DNA from: Achromobacter sp. HZ34
GTDB taxonomy: Bacteria; Pseudomonadota; Gammaproteobacteria; Burkholderiales; Burkholderiaceae_B
NCBI RefSeq assembly: GCF_002209485.1
Contig: NZ_NJIX01000008.1
Span: 124,001 to 188,000 of the forward strand
DNA length: 64,000 nucleotides
Direction of reading: 5' to 3'
Position 1 is the first letter of the stretch. Every line of letters starts with the position of its first letter. A model generated the notes under the pieces. It did no database searches. It saw only the letters and a program-made list of their open reading frames with translations, and was not told the origin of the DNA. Made by a program: the position numbers and the translations under genes. This document shows, one piece after another, positions 28,966 to 37,869 of the stretch.

Positions 28966-29373
28966 GCGGGCCTCCATGCGGGTCGACAAAAAAATCAGCA
29001 GTTGCGGATCGCACCATACCGCAAAACACGCAGCCCGATGGCGCCAGCGGTGACCGGTAATCGTGAGCAGAAATGCGAGCGGCACCGCATCGAAGCCTGC
29101 CATGGGCAGGCACCCACCCTACGGAATCTCTTGCCCACAGGGGCAATCCGCGCGCCTCGCCCTCGTCGATCACGCCAGAAAATGCGAGCAGGAACGCGAA
29201 TAGAAAATACGCACGGCGAGTCGTATTCTTTAAAAATGCGAGCAAATAATCGCATTTAAAAAACGCACTGGAACACACACCCAGCGCAACCCCGCAGCAA
29301 ACCCGACACAACCCCAAACGCAAATCAAACGCGCAACGCAAAGCGCTTCCCCATGCAAACCGGAAACCACGCC
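28966..29373. other. Divergent promoter region between hyi-like and methyltransferase genes
   Basis: About 400 bases, AT-richer than its surroundings, without a gene. The octamer AAATGCGA recurs near 29069, at about 29178 and at 29234-29241, the last forming an inverted repeat with TCGCATTT (29250-29257). It probably holds both divergent promoters. Confidence 0.45.
29234..29257. promoter_or_regulatory. Inverted repeat AAATGCGA-N8-TCGCATTT
   Basis: Perfect 8-bp half-sites 29234-29241 and 29250-29257 with an AT-rich 8-base centre, in the divergent intergenic region and with further copies of the half-site to the left. Candidate operator; the regulator is unknown. Confidence 0.5.
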
Positions 29374-30054
29374 ATGTCCATGACCACGACTTTGACCTCC
29401 GCACCGCTGGCGCCCTTGCTGGAACAACTGTTCCAGCGGGCCGATGCGGCCACCAGCCCTGCCGCCGATGCGATCCCGCACGACGAACGCGATCGGCTGA
29501 TGAACAGCAAGACCGAATACCTGGACCTCTATGGCCGCCTGAAAGACCTGTGGCTGCCTGTCTCGCGCGACACCGGCACCCTGCTCTACATGCTGGCGCG
29601 CAGCATCAAGGCACGCACCATCATCGAATACGGTACGTCCTTCGGCATCTCCACCCTGCACCTGGCCGCGGCCCTGCGCGACAACGGCGGCGGCCGCCTG
29701 ATCGGCAGCGAATTCGAGCCGGGCAAGGTCGCCAAGGCACGCGAGCACATGATCGCGGGCGGCGTCGACGACCTGGTGGAAATCCGCGCGGGCGACGCCT
29801 TGAAAACGCTGGCGGTCGACCTGCCCGACAGCATCGACCTGGTGCTGCTGGACGGCGCCAAGGCCATCTACGACGACGTCCTGCGGCTGCTGGAGAGCCG
29901 CCTTCGGCCCGGCGCGCTGATCATCGCCGATAACGCGGACCGCTGCCCCGCCTATCTGGCTCGCGTCCGCGCGCAGGACAGCGGCTACCTGTCGGTGCCG
30001 TTCGCCGACGACGTCGAACTGTCGATGCGCTCAGCGCCGGGTTCGCGCGGATAG
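29374..30054 (+). CDS. Class I SAM-dependent O-methyltransferase
   Basis: 226 aa from ATG 29374 (MSMTTTLTSAPLAPLLEQLF); an ATG seven codons upstream has no RBS. SAM-binding motif I is TIIEYGTSFGISTLHLA, the acidic strand is RLIGSEFEPGKVAKA, then IDLVLLDGAK and LRPGALIIADNADR, as in catechol/caffeoyl-CoA-type O-methyltransferases. Substrate unknown. Its last 70 bases overlap, tail to tail, the end of the sensor kinase gene on the other strand. Confidence 0.9.
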   Translation: MSMTTTLTSAPLAPLLEQLFQRADAATSPAADAIPHDERDRLMNSKTEYLDLYGRLKDLWLPVSRDTGTLLYMLARSIKARTIIEYGTSFGISTLHLAAALRDNGGGRLIGSEFEPGKVAKAREHMIAGGVDDLVEIRAGDALKTLAVDLPDSIDLVLLDGAKAIYDDVLRLLESRLRPGALIIADNADRCPAYLARVRAQDSGYLSVPFADDVELSMRSAPGSRG

Positions 30055-31454
30055 GTCAGCGTGAAGCGCACCCGCCCCGACGTCCCCGCCGCCACGCCAT
30101 CCATGCACTCCGCCGTGGCGGTGCCACCATGCAGCACCATGATGGCCCGCACGATGGACAACCCCAGCCCGCTGGCGTCGGAGTCCGCGCTACGCGACAC
30201 GTCGGCACGGTAGAAGCGGTCGAACAGCTTGTGCAGGCGTTCGGGCTCGATATAGGGCCCGACGTTCTCCACATGCACCATGACGAAATCCGGCCCTTCC
30301 TGCGCGCTCAACGTGACGACACTGTCGGCATCCGCGTACCGCACGGCATTGGCCACCAGATTGCCAAGCGCACGGCGAAACAGGATGGGATCGGCCTGCA
30401 CGCGGCCCTGCGCGCGGGACGCCAGGCGTATGCCGCGCTCCTCCGCCAGCCCCTCGAAATATTCGGCGATGCGATCGAACTCGACCGTCATGTCCAACGG
30501 CGCATAGTCCAGGGCCGATTGGGCATTGTCCGCGCGCGCCAGGAACAGGATGTTTTCGACCAGGCGGGCGATGCGCTCAAGCTCCTCGACGCTGGAGGCC
30601 AGCACCACCTCGTATTCCTCCGGGCTGCGCCGTTGGCACAAGGCCACCTGGCAATTACCCAGCAAGGCGCCGATCGGCGTGCGGATCTCATGGGCCAGAT
30701 CGGCCGAAAACTGCGCCATGCGCTCATATCCATCGGCCAGGCGGTCGAGCATCTCGTTGAACGACGCGGTGACTTCACGCAATTCATGCGGCGTGTCCCG
30801 TATGCTCAGCCGCCGGTCCAGGCTGCCCGGCGTGATGCCCGCCGCCTGTGCCGCCAGGTTGCGCAAAGGCCGCAGCCCGCGCCGCAGCGCCACATAGCCC
30901 AGCACGGCGATGGACAGAAAGGCCACCAGCACGGACGCCACGATCTGCGCGCGATACTGGCGCAGCATGCGAGTCTCGCCCAACATCACATGGCCGGCGC
31001 TGACTTCCAGTTGGGCCCCATCGGCCGTGACCGTCATCGCCGTGACCCAGCGCACCGGCACGCCCAGCGTACTGTCCTGGCCGTGCACGGCTGCCGTCGT
31101 CAGGGCCTGCCGCAGCGGCACGGGCACCAGGTCGGGCAAGGCCAGCTTGCCGGGATTGACGTTCACCAACGGTGCGTGACTCGGCTCGCGGAACACCAGG
31201 ATGTCCTGCTCATTGCCCAGCATGTTCTCGAACAGCTGCGGCCGCGCGCGGATATCGTCCAGCCTCAGCGTCTGTTGCATCAGCGAGCGATAACGGTCCA
31301 CCCGTCCGACCAGGCCCACATCGCTGCGCGCGATCATGTTCGCCTCCATGGACATGTACAGGTACAGGCCCAGCACGCTGACCACCACGGCAGCCAGCAA
31401 CGCAAACAGCAGCGCGGTGCGCAGCGTCAGGGAGCGGGAGCGCTTTCGGCGCAT
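29985..31454 (-). CDS. Heavy-metal/CusS-HprS-like sensor histidine kinase
   Basis: 489 aa from ATG 31454 ([20 protein letters not shown]). Two membrane helices flank a periplasmic sensor (about 15-35 and 165-190), then HAMP ([17 protein letters not shown]), DHp with phospho-acceptor His in [19 protein letters not shown] (near 250) and a HATPase domain ([34 protein letters not shown]). It resembles the CusS/IrlS branch. The start overlaps the response regulator end by 28 bases, so the pair is co-translated. The C-terminal tail is non-conserved and overlaps the convergent methyltransferase gene. Confidence 0.93.
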   Translation of the reverse strand: MRRKRSRSLTLRTALLFALLAAVVVSVLGLYLYMSMEANMIARSDVGLVGRVDRYRSLMQQTLRLDDIRARPQLFENMLGNEQDILVFREPSHAPLVNVNPGKLALPDLVPVPLRQALTTAAVHGQDSTLGVPVRWVTAMTVTADGAQLEVSAGHVMLGETRMLRQYRAQIVASVLVAFLSIAVLGYVALRRGLRPLRNLAAQAAGITPGSLDRRLSIRDTPHELREVTASFNEMLDRLADGYERMAQFSADLAHEIRTPIGALLGNCQVALCQRRSPEEYEVVLASSVEELERIARLVENILFLARADNAQSALDYAPLDMTVEFDRIAEYFEGLAEERGIRLASRAQGRVQADPILFRRALGNLVANAVRYADADSVVTLSAQEGPDFVMVHVENVGPYIEPERLHKLFDRFYRADVSRSADSDASGLGLSIVRAIMVLHGGTATAECMDGVAAGTSGRVRFTLTYPREPGAERIDSSTSSANGTDR

Positions 31455-32122
31455 TCGCGCACCTCGCAGACGTAACCCATGCCACGCACGGTATGAATGA
31501 GCTTGGGCTCGAAGGGCCGGTCGATCTTGGCGCGCAGGCGCTTGATGGCGACATCGACCACATTGGTGTCGCTGTCGAAGTTCATGTCCCACACTTGCGA
31601 AGCGATCAGCGTGCGCGACAGCACCTCGCCTTCGCGGCGCACCAGCAGATGCAACAGGGTGAACTCCTTGTTGGTCAGCGCGATGGTGGTGCTCATACGC
31701 GTGACACGGCGCCTGAGCACGTCGATGTGCAGGTCAGCCAGGCGCAGTTGATCCGCCTCACGCACCACACCGCGGCGCAGCAGGGTGCGGATGCGCAGGA
31801 CCAGTTCCGTAAATGAAAACGGCTTGACCAGGTAATCGTCGGCGCCCAGCTCCAGGCCTTGTATGCGGTCCTGCAGCTGGTCACGCGCGGTAAGAAACAG
31901 GACCGGCACGTCCTGCTGCGCGCGCAGCGCCTGCATTACCTGCCAGCCGTTCAAGCCAGGCAACATGACGTCCAGCACCACCAGGTCATAGGCGGTCTCT
32001 GTCGCCATGTGCAGGCCATCGGCGCCATTGCGCGTCCAGTCGACGGCGTAGCCCGACTCGCCCAGGCCTTTTTTCAGGTATTCCCCGGTCTTCGCATCGT
32101 CCTCGACCACCAATATCCGCAC
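31427..32122 (-). CDS. OmpR/PhoB-family response regulator, CusR/HprR-like
   Basis: 231 aa from GTG 32122 (RBS aggtg). Receiver domain with acidic pair ED8-9, phospho-Asp in [17 protein letters not shown] (D51), T in FLTARD and K in YLVKPFS; winged helix with [22 protein letters not shown] and [17 protein letters not shown] plus VRGMGYV. This is the heavy-metal response regulator subgroup. A CusR-type box lies about 65 bases upstream in the divergent region facing the periplasmic protein, cytochrome b and sulfite-oxidase-family genes, which are the inferred targets. Confidence 0.94.
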   Translation of the reverse strand: MRILVVEDDAKTGEYLKKGLGESGYAVDWTRNGADGLHMATETAYDLVVLDVMLPGLNGWQVMQALRAQQDVPVLFLTARDQLQDRIQGLELGADDYLVKPFSFTELVLRIRTLLRRGVVREADQLRLADLHIDVLRRRVTRMSTTIALTNKEFTLLHLLVRREGEVLSRTLIASQVWDMNFDSDTNVVDVAIKRLRAKIDRPFEPKLIHTVRGMGYVCEVRECAESAPAP

Positions 32123-32185
32123 GCATCACCTCTGTGCATCATCTCTGTATCAGAGACTGCATTTTATCGATCCGGCGCCGCGGAC

Positions 32186-32207
32186 TGGATGACATTTTTG
32201 TCATCCA
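32186..32207. promoter_or_regulatory. CusR/HprR-type operator (perfect dyad)
   Basis: TGGATGACA (32186-32194), TTTT, TGTCATCCA (32199-32207): a perfect 9-bp dyad whose core ATGACATTTTTGTCAT has the half-sites and spacing of the enterobacterial CusR box. It lies between the response regulator and the divergent DUF5666-like gene, so it can serve both. Confidence 0.7.
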
Positions 32208-32377
32208 CGGGTCATGCTGGCGTCCCCTGCCCGGGAGGATCATGGATTCCGCTGTTCCCGACGCATGGACTGTCCGGACCCGCCGAGCCCTTGGCCCGGT
32301 GGGTCTCGTCAGCCCCGTCGGCCCCGTCCTTCTTCGGACTTCAGGTGTCTCAATGACACCGTGTGGAGATCAACACG

Positions 32378-33001
32378 ATGAAATCTTTCCAGATTCGCGC
32401 CCTTGCAGCCAGCGTACTCCTGGCCGGCGGATTGGCCGCGGCGCATGCGCAACCGGCGCAACCCGCCCGTACGGCCGTGCGCGGCACGATAGACCAGGTC
32501 AGCGCCACCTCGCTGGAAGTCACCGCCCGCAACGGCACGAAGTCCACCATTACGCTGCCGGCCAATGTGCGCGTAGCCGCGGTGTCCGTCGCCAAGCTCA
32601 CCGACATCAAGCCTGACAGCTACGTTGGAACCGCCGCCGTGCCGCAAGCCGACGGCACGCTGAAAGCCCTGGAAGTGCATGTATTCGCGGCCTCGCTGCG
32701 CGGCATGGGTGAAGGTTTCCGGCCCTGGGAAGGCGCCGACGGCAAGAAAGGCAGCATGACCAATGGCACGGTCGGCAGTGTGGTGACGACCAGCGGCACC
32801 ACGATGAAGGTGAAATACAAGGAAGGAGAGAAAACGGTCGTGGTGCCGCCTGATGTACCGGTGGTCTACCTGGAACCGGGTGACGCCACCCTGATGAAGG
32901 TGGGCGCGCCGGCGCTGGTCTTCGCGCAGAAGGGCGATGGCGGAGCCTTGACGGCCATGAACGTCATCATCGGCAAGGACGGCACCATCCCGCCGATGTA
33001 A
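32378..33001 (+). CDS. Periplasmic DUF5666-like protein
   Basis: 207 aa from ATG 32378 (RBS ggaga). Sec signal peptide MKSFQIRALAASVLLAGGLAAAHA, then two beta-rich repeats (VRGTIDQVSATSLEVTARNG and TNGTVGSVVTTSGTTMKVKY) like the DUF5666 domain. No catalytic motif. It is the first gene downstream of the CusR-type box and precedes the cytochrome b and molybdoenzyme, so a role in the same periplasmic redox or metal response is inferred. The short upstream GTG start would spoil the signal peptide. Confidence 0.8.
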   Translation: MKSFQIRALAASVLLAGGLAAAHAQPAQPARTAVRGTIDQVSATSLEVTARNGTKSTITLPANVRVAAVSVAKLTDIKPDSYVGTAAVPQADGTLKALEVHVFAASLRGMGEGFRPWEGADGKKGSMTNGTVGSVVTTSGTTMKVKYKEGEKTVVVPPDVPVVYLEPGDATLMKVGAPALVFAQKGDGGALTAMNVIIGKDGTIPPM

Positions 33002-33107
33002 GCCCGACCGGTGTCCTTGCCTGATCGGGAGGGCAGCCGCTGCCTCTGCTCCTGGCCAAGGACACCGCCTGGTCACCAATGACGCCAATGCCGTTCAGGA
33101 CATCCGC

Positions 33108-33758
33108 TTGAATACTTCCCGCTCCCCTCGCCCGCCGACACGCGTGCGGGTCCACACGCTGCCGGTGCGCCTGACGCATTGGGTAAACGTCTATGCCATG
33201 GCCTGCATGTTCATGAGCGGCTGGGCCATCTACAACGCCTCGCCCATTTTCGGTTTCAGCTTTCCAGAGTGGGCCACCCTGGGCGGCTGGCTGGGCGCGG
33301 CCACCATCTGGCATTTCGCCGTGATGTGGCTGCTGGTGGCCAACGGACTGCTCTATCTGCTGGCGGGCATATTCAACGGCCATTTGCGGCGCGACCTGCT
33401 GAGCGTCAGCGTGGCGGACGTGCGGCACGACGTGATAGCCGCCCTGCGCATGCGGCTGGGCCATCGCATCGGGCATTACAACGCCGTGCAGAAGGCCATG
33501 TACCTGGGCGTCCTGCTGCTGGGCCTGCTGCTGGTGCTGTCGGGCCTGGCCATCTGGAAACCAGTGCAGCTGCAGGAACTGACCGCGCTGTTCGGCGGCT
33601 TCGCGGCCGCGCGCGTGGTGCACTTCCTGGCCATGGCGGGCATCGGCCTGTTCGTGGTGGTGCATCTGCTGATGGTGCTGCTGGTGCCCCGCACGCTGCC
33701 GCCCATGATCACGGGGCGGGCAAGGCTGCATCCGGCCGGGGAGCGGCACGATGCCTGA
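33108..33758 (+). CDS. Cytochrome b561-type membrane subunit
   Basis: 216 aa from TTG 33108 (agga upstream); the next in-frame ATG would remove the first conserved His. Four membrane helices with haem-ligand histidines (TLPVRLTHWVNVYAM, AATIWHFAVMWLL, VVHFLAMAGIGLFVVVHLLMV), as in Ni/Fe-hydrogenase/formate dehydrogenase-type cytochrome b (PF01292). It should pass quinol electrons to the exported molybdoenzyme encoded next, whose start overlaps its end by 8 bases. Confidence 0.9.
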   Translation: MNTSRSPRPPTRVRVHTLPVRLTHWVNVYAMACMFMSGWAIYNASPIFGFSFPEWATLGGWLGAATIWHFAVMWLLVANGLLYLLAGIFNGHLRRDLLSVSVADVRHDVIAALRMRLGHRIGHYNAVQKAMYLGVLLLGLLLVLSGLAIWKPVQLQELTALFGGFAAARVVHFLAMAGIGLFVVVHLLMVLLVPRTLPPMITGRARLHPAGERHDA

Positions 33759-34539
33759 ACGCAAGCAGACCCGATCGATGCCGGAACGCAAACAGGCCAA
33801 GCTGGTGCTGGAGCCGGCGCAACGCACCGCCCTGGTCAACACGCAGCGGCGCCTGCTGCTGCGCGGGGGCTTGAGCCTGGGCGGCCTGGCCATGCTGTCC
33901 GGCTGCAATCTGCAGGACGGCGATACCTTCGACAAAGTACTTTGGGCCATGTCCCGCTGGAACGACAAGGTGCAGGCGTGGCTGTTCAGCCAGGACAAGC
34001 TGGCGCCCACCTACAGCGCCAGCGACATCACCAAGCCCTTCCCTTTCAACGCTTTCTATCCCGAGTACAACGTACCGGAGATCGACCTGTCCGATTACCA
34101 GCTGGAAGTATCCGGCATGGTGGCGGATAAGAAGCCCTGGACCCTGGAAAAGCTGCGCGGCCTGCCACAGGCCAGCCAGATCACGCGGCTGATCTGCATC
34201 GAAGGCTGGAGCGCCATCGGGCAATGGGGCGGCGTGCCGCTGAAGACGTTCCTGCAGCACATCGGCGCCGACTTGAGCGCGCGCTATGTAGGCTTCAAGT
34301 GCGCGGACCGCTATTACTCCAGCATAGACATGGCCACCGCCCTGCATCCGCAGACCATCCTGGCGCTGGATTTCGGTGGCGAGGCCCTGCCGCCCGATTT
34401 CGGCAACCCGCTGCGCCTGCGGGTGCCGACCAAGCTCGGGTTCAAGAATCCCAAGCACATCATGGCGATCTTCGTGAGCAATACCTATCCAGGCGGGTAT
34501 TGGGAAGACCAGGGCTATAACTGGTTCAGCGGGATCTAG
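33751..34539 (+). CDS. TAT-exported sulfite-oxidase-family molybdopterin enzyme
   Basis: 262 aa; an ATG ten codons into the protein is an alternative start. The N-terminus carries a twin-arginine motif and hydrophobic stretch (RRLLLRGGLSLGGLAML) ending in a lipobox-like LSGC, so export as a folded lipoprotein is likely. The Mo-ligand Cys sits in RLICIEGWSAIGQW, and KFGFKNPKH-like KLGFKNPKH and GGYWEDQGYNW match the MsrP/YedY branch. MsrP repairs oxidised methionine in the periplasm. The partner here is a b561 cytochrome rather than MsrQ, so the substrate is uncertain. Confidence 0.9.
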   Translation: MPERKQTRSMPERKQAKLVLEPAQRTALVNTQRRLLLRGGLSLGGLAMLSGCNLQDGDTFDKVLWAMSRWNDKVQAWLFSQDKLAPTYSASDITKPFPFNAFYPEYNVPEIDLSDYQLEVSGMVADKKPWTLEKLRGLPQASQITRLICIEGWSAIGQWGGVPLKTFLQHIGADLSARYVGFKCADRYYSSIDMATALHPQTILALDFGGEALPPDFGNPLRLRVPTKLGFKNPKHIMAIFVSNTYPGGYWEDQGYNWFSGI

Positions 34540-34628
34540 ACGTAGCGGCCGTAGCGGCGGACCGACGGCCCGCGCGGCAGGTCGCGCCCGCCAAGCTGCC
34601 CCTTTGGGCTGCCCGGGGTCCGTGCGGC

Positions 34629-35687
34629 TCAGGCAGTCAGCACCGCGCGCCCCACGACCTTGCCGGCCGCCAGCGATGCCAGCACCGCGTCGGCCTGGTC
34701 CAGGGGATGACGATGCACCGGAATCGGCTTGACCTTGCCCTCGCGCACCAGCGCCATCAACTCGCGCAGCTCTTGCAGATTGCCCACATAGCTGCCGATG
34801 ATGGAGATAGCCTTCATGGGAATCAGCGCCAGCGGCCAGGTCGCGCCGCCGCCGAACAGCCCCACGATGACCAGTTTGCCGCCCTTGATCATGGCGTCGA
34901 AGGCAGCGCCCGTCGTGGCCGGCGCGCCGACCAGGTCGACCGCCGCCTGCAGGGGCTTGCCGCCATTGGCCTTGACGATCTGCTGCGCCGCATCGGGGGC
35001 GGCGCCGTCGATGGCCGCCAGGGCGCCCGCGTCCAGCGCCGCCTGGCGCTTGGCGGGATCGATGTCCACCACGATGGCGCCCTTGCCACCCAGGGCATGC
35101 AGGATCTCGATCGCCATCAAGCCCAGGCCTCCGGCGCCGAAGATGGCGATGGGATGGTCGCGGTAGATTTCCGCGCCGATCTGGCGCAGGGCCGAATAGG
35201 TCGTCAGGCCCGAGCACGCGTAGGGCGCCACGGTAGCGGGATCCAGGTCGCCGATGTCGATCAGGTAACGCGCGTCGGGAACCCGCAAGTATTCCGCGTA
35301 GCCGCCCGGCCGATAGACGCCCAGCGACTGGGGCGCCGCGCAATGATTCTCGCGTCCGCTCGCGCAGGCGGGGCAGTCGCCGCAACCTATCCACGGAAAG
35401 ACCAGATAATTGCGGCCGGCCTCGACGCCCTTGGCCTGCGGGCCCATGGCGTGCAATGCGCCGACCGTCTCATGCCCCAGCGTCAAGGGCAGCTTGACGC
35501 CGCGGTCCTTGAGCGACAAGCGCTTGCCCTGGCCCAGGTCATAACCGCCCTCCCACAGATGGAGGTCACTGTGGCACACCCCGGCCGCCCGCACCCGCAA
35601 CAGCACTTCGGCGCCCTGTACTTCGGGCATCGGCTGTTCGAGCAATTGCAGGGGTTGGTGGAAGTCGACGACGCAATAGCATTTCAT
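34629..35687 (-). CDS. Zinc-dependent alcohol dehydrogenase (MDR family)
   Basis: 352 aa from ATG 35687 (MKCYCVVDFHQP; RBS ggagag). Catalytic zinc ligands are in AGVCHSDLHLW and LGHETVG, structural zinc in WIGCGDCPACASGRENHC, and the Rossmann nucleotide site in IFGAGGLGLMAIE. It oxidises an alcohol with NAD(P). Similar proteins act on long-chain or aromatic alcohols, but the sequence does not fix the substrate. The ORF's upstream extension is not family-like. Confidence 0.93.
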   Translation of the reverse strand: MKCYCVVDFHQPLQLLEQPMPEVQGAEVLLRVRAAGVCHSDLHLWEGGYDLGQGKRLSLKDRGVKLPLTLGHETVGALHAMGPQAKGVEAGRNYLVFPWIGCGDCPACASGRENHCAAPQSLGVYRPGGYAEYLRVPDARYLIDIGDLDPATVAPYACSGLTTYSALRQIGAEIYRDHPIAIFGAGGLGLMAIEILHALGGKGAIVVDIDPAKRQAALDAGALAAIDGAAPDAAQQIVKANGGKPLQAAVDLVGAPATTGAAFDAMIKGGKLVIVGLFGGGATWPLALIPMKAISIIGSYVGNLQELRELMALVREGKVKPIPVHRHPLDQADAVLASLAAGKVVGRAVLTA

Positions 35688-36040
35688 GGCATGTCTCTCC
35701 GTTCTTGTTGTCAGCACCAGAAGGATGAAATACGCCGTGGCGGGCATGCGCTGTCGGCCAGCGACAGGCACGCCTGGCCCGCGGGCGCGCTGGACAGGAT
35801 ACGCCAGAAAATGCCTGACCGCCTTTCGCTGCGCGCCGGCCGTCTCTATCGCTCCGCGCGCACGATGCGGCGATGCCAGGCGATGGCCCCGCGCACGGCG
35901 AGCCCGCGCGGCGTTGCGGGACGCAGCCCGCTTGGCCGTTCGAAAGCCAAGGCGTCGGCCAATTGGGGCAAGGGCGCGGGCCCCACGGCAAGGACCAGGC
36001 GACCGACCCGGCTACTGCCTCGGCGCGAAGCCCCGTCGCC
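35688..36040. other. Intergenic region between alcohol dehydrogenase and Bug receptor genes
   Basis: About 350 bases containing the dehydrogenase promoter and the 3' side of the minus-strand Bug gene. ORFs here on both strands are Arg/Ala-rich with no recognisable motif. No strong terminator or repeat noticed. Confidence 0.4.
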
Positions 36041-37018
36041 CTATTCCGGCTTGATGTTGTTTTCCTTGACGACCTTGCGCCAGCGGGCCTCTTCCTTGTT
36101 CACGTACGTATCCAGTTCGGCGGGATCGCCGGTGCGCACCGCCAGGCCCTCGTACTCCATGCGCTTGCGGAAATCATCCGACTGGGTTGCCTCCCGCGCG
36201 GCGGCATTGAGTTTCTGGATGACGTCCTTGGGCGTGGCCGCGGGCACATACAGGCCATACCAGCTTTCCACCGAATAACCCGGCAGCGTCGCGGCCACGG
36301 TGGGGACGCCCGGCCAGGCCGCCGACGGCTGCGGGCTGGTCACGGCCAGGGCGCGCAGCTTGCCCTGCTGCACAAAGCCGGACACCGCGGCGGCGGTGGC
36401 GAACATCACGTCGATACGCTCGCCCAGCAGGTCGGTCAGCGCCGGGCCCGCGCCCCGGTAAGGCACGTGCGTCATCGGCACTTTGGCCAGATTGGCGAAC
36501 AGCTCGCCAGCCAGGTGGGCCGACGTTCCTATGCCCTGTGACGCATAGGTCAAGCCCTTGTCCTTGGACCTGGCCGCGGCGATGACGTCCTGCACGCTGT
36601 GAAACGGACTGTTGGCGGGCACCACCATCACGTTCGGACCGGTCCCTATCAACGCCACCGGCGCGAAGGCGGTCTTGTAGTCATACGGCAAGGAGGGCTG
36701 CAGGCTGGGATTCACGGCATGGGCGAACGAAGCCATGTCGATGGTGTAGCCGTCCGGGGCACTCTTGGCGACGAAGTCGGTGCCGACGATGGTACCCGCC
36801 CCCGGCTTGTTGTCGACGATGACCGACTCCTTCAAGACCTTGCCCATGCCCGCCCCCAGCGTACGCGCTATGGTGTCCGTGCCGCCGCCGGGCGCGAAAG
36901 GCACGACCAGCCGTATCGGTTTATCCGGGAAGGCTGCCAGCGCAGTGTGGGTGGCGGTGCTCGCCAACAAGGCCAAAGCAGCGCAGGCGTATGCCTTGCG
37001 CAGGAATCCTGGGGTCAT
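36041..37018 (-). CDS. Bug-family tripartite tricarboxylate transporter receptor (TctC-like)
   Basis: 325 aa. Signal peptide (LRKAYACAALALLASTATHTALA), then FPDKPIRLVVPFAPGGGTDTIART, VVDNKPGAGTIVGTDFVAKSAPDGYT and VPTVAATLPGYSVESWYGLYVPA, the hallmarks of Bug periplasmic receptors that bind carboxylates or other small solutes. The family is greatly expanded in Bordetella-like bacteria, and most members are orphans without TctAB, as here. Confidence 0.95.
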   Translation of the reverse strand: MTPGFLRKAYACAALALLASTATHTALAAFPDKPIRLVVPFAPGGGTDTIARTLGAGMGKVLKESVIVDNKPGAGTIVGTDFVAKSAPDGYTIDMASFAHAVNPSLQPSLPYDYKTAFAPVALIGTGPNVMVVPANSPFHSVQDVIAAARSKDKGLTYASQGIGTSAHLAGELFANLAKVPMTHVPYRGAGPALTDLLGERIDVMFATAAAVSGFVQQGKLRALAVTSPQPSAAWPGVPTVAATLPGYSVESWYGLYVPAATPKDVIQKLNAAAREATQSDDFRKRMEYEGLAVRTGDPAELDTYVNKEEARWRKVVKENNIKPE

Positions 37019-37230
37019 CTCTCGTCTCCGTCGCGGCCTGGGCCGGCTTGTTTTTCTACGCGCGTCACCGATGACGTCACGATGGCCTAGCTTAGATGGA
37101 CGCTGGACGGACCGACAGCCTCGATTTTCAATAGACGGAATGAGGAGCAGCGCGCGATGCGGTGCGCGTGATTCCTCCCTTCACTGATTTCCTTGCTGCT
37201 TCGTTGTTCTTGTGAGCCATCAAGCGGGAT

Positions 37231-37257
37231 GAGTTTGCGCAATGATTACGCAAACTC
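37231..37257. repeat. Perfect 9-bp inverted repeat GAGTTTGCG-N9-CGCAAACTC
   Basis: Half-sites 37231-37239 and 37249-37257 with a 9-base AT-rich centre, followed on the plus strand by an A-rich tract. It could be an operator upstream of tRNA-Asn or a transcript end; neither is proven. Confidence 0.6.
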
Positions 37258-37340
37258 GAAGAAAACTGCGCAATAACTGATCAAAACACCGTGAGATCGG
37301 AAAAATTTCTTCGACTTATCGAAAAAAATCGCAGAGAGAC

Positions 37341-37370
37341 TTGCGCACTCAAAAAAATACGTGCTATATT
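37341..37370 (+). promoter_or_regulatory. Promoter of tRNA-Asn
   Basis: TTGCGC (37341-37346), 18-bp A-rich spacer, TATATT (37365-37370), 20 bases before the tRNA. Good match to sigma-70 boxes. Confidence 0.7.
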
Positions 37371-37389
37371 CTCTCTTCTTCACCGCCGG

Positions 37390-37465
37390 TCCCCGATAGC
37401 TCAGTCGGTAGAGCGACGGACTGTTAATCCGCAGGTCGCTGGTTCGAGCCCAGCTCGGGGAGCCA
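37390..37465 (+). tRNA. tRNA-Asn (anticodon GTT)
   Basis: 76 nt with encoded CCA. Acceptor stem TCCCCGA/TCGGGGA, D-loop AGCTCAGTCGGTAGAGC, anticodon loop CTGTTAA with GTT at 37423-37425, T-arm GGTTCGAGCC. Promoter upstream and hairpins downstream. Confidence 0.98.
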
Positions 37466-37499
37466 TACAAAAGGTTGTGAAGAGAAGTACCGACACCAG

Positions 37500-37546
37500 A
37501 AACCGCCGCAAGGCGGTTTTTGCTTTGGGCCGCCGCAAGGCGGCCC
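37500..37546 (+). terminator. Tandem GCAA-tetraloop hairpins after tRNA-Asn
   Basis: Two hairpins share the core CCGCC-GCAA-GGCGG: AAACCGCC/GGCGGTTT (37500-37519, with T run) and GGGCCGCC/GGCGGCCC (37527-37546). The first is a good terminator for the tRNA transcript; the second may be a backup. Confidence 0.8.
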
Positions 37547-37869
37547 TTGGCATTTGGGCCTTGTATTCGCGTGGATCAGGCGGGCGTTTCTCCTCTTCAG
37601 CGTGGTGCGATAACGACATAGCGCTGTGGAAATTAGTCGCAAACTCGCGACTGATGTATGCATGTTTCATGCGATATGCCGGTTCATTTCAACAAAACGC
37701 AGTTCTTGACGTTTTGTTCTCCACTGCCTCTTTTGCTCTACCAAATTGGTGATTCGGTTTTTGTATTTAAGAGATAACATACAAACATCACGCCTTGGAG
37801 GTGGGCCAGATCCCACCAATTTGCTGGTGGCGATCCCACCAATTTCACCCGTTTTTTTTGAGCACCAGT
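37547..37869. other. Intergenic region before the winged-helix regulator
   Basis: About 320 bases, AT-rich, without a gene. It carries three copies of ACCAATTT or its complement AAATTGGT (37743-37750, 37815-37822, 37838-37845), described as separate features. Confidence 0.5.
37809..37845. promoter_or_regulatory. Paired direct repeats upstream of the winged-helix gene
   Basis: GATCCCACCAATTT occurs at 37809-37822 and again at 37832-37845, 23 bases start to start (about two helical turns). The reverse complement of its right half, AAATTGGT, also occurs at 37743-37750. Tandem sites on one DNA face fit binding by an OmpR-type winged helix, perhaps the product itself. Confidence 0.55.

Larger units (their letters stand above)
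37019..37389. other. Intergenic region before tRNA-Asn
   Basis: About 370 bases, notably AT-rich in the right half. It contains a perfect inverted repeat (37231-37257) and the tRNA-Asn promoter. No gene is supported; the ORF crossing the tRNA antisense strand is an artefact. Confidence 0.5.

Noticed and set aside
37246..37470. Minus-strand ORF containing SWARTSDLRINSPSLYRLSYRG
   Set aside because: Antisense translation of tRNA-Asn, not a gene.
37500..37546. Possible small RNA from the two GCAA hairpins
   Set aside because: They are explained as tandem terminators of tRNA-Asn; no separate promoter is visible.
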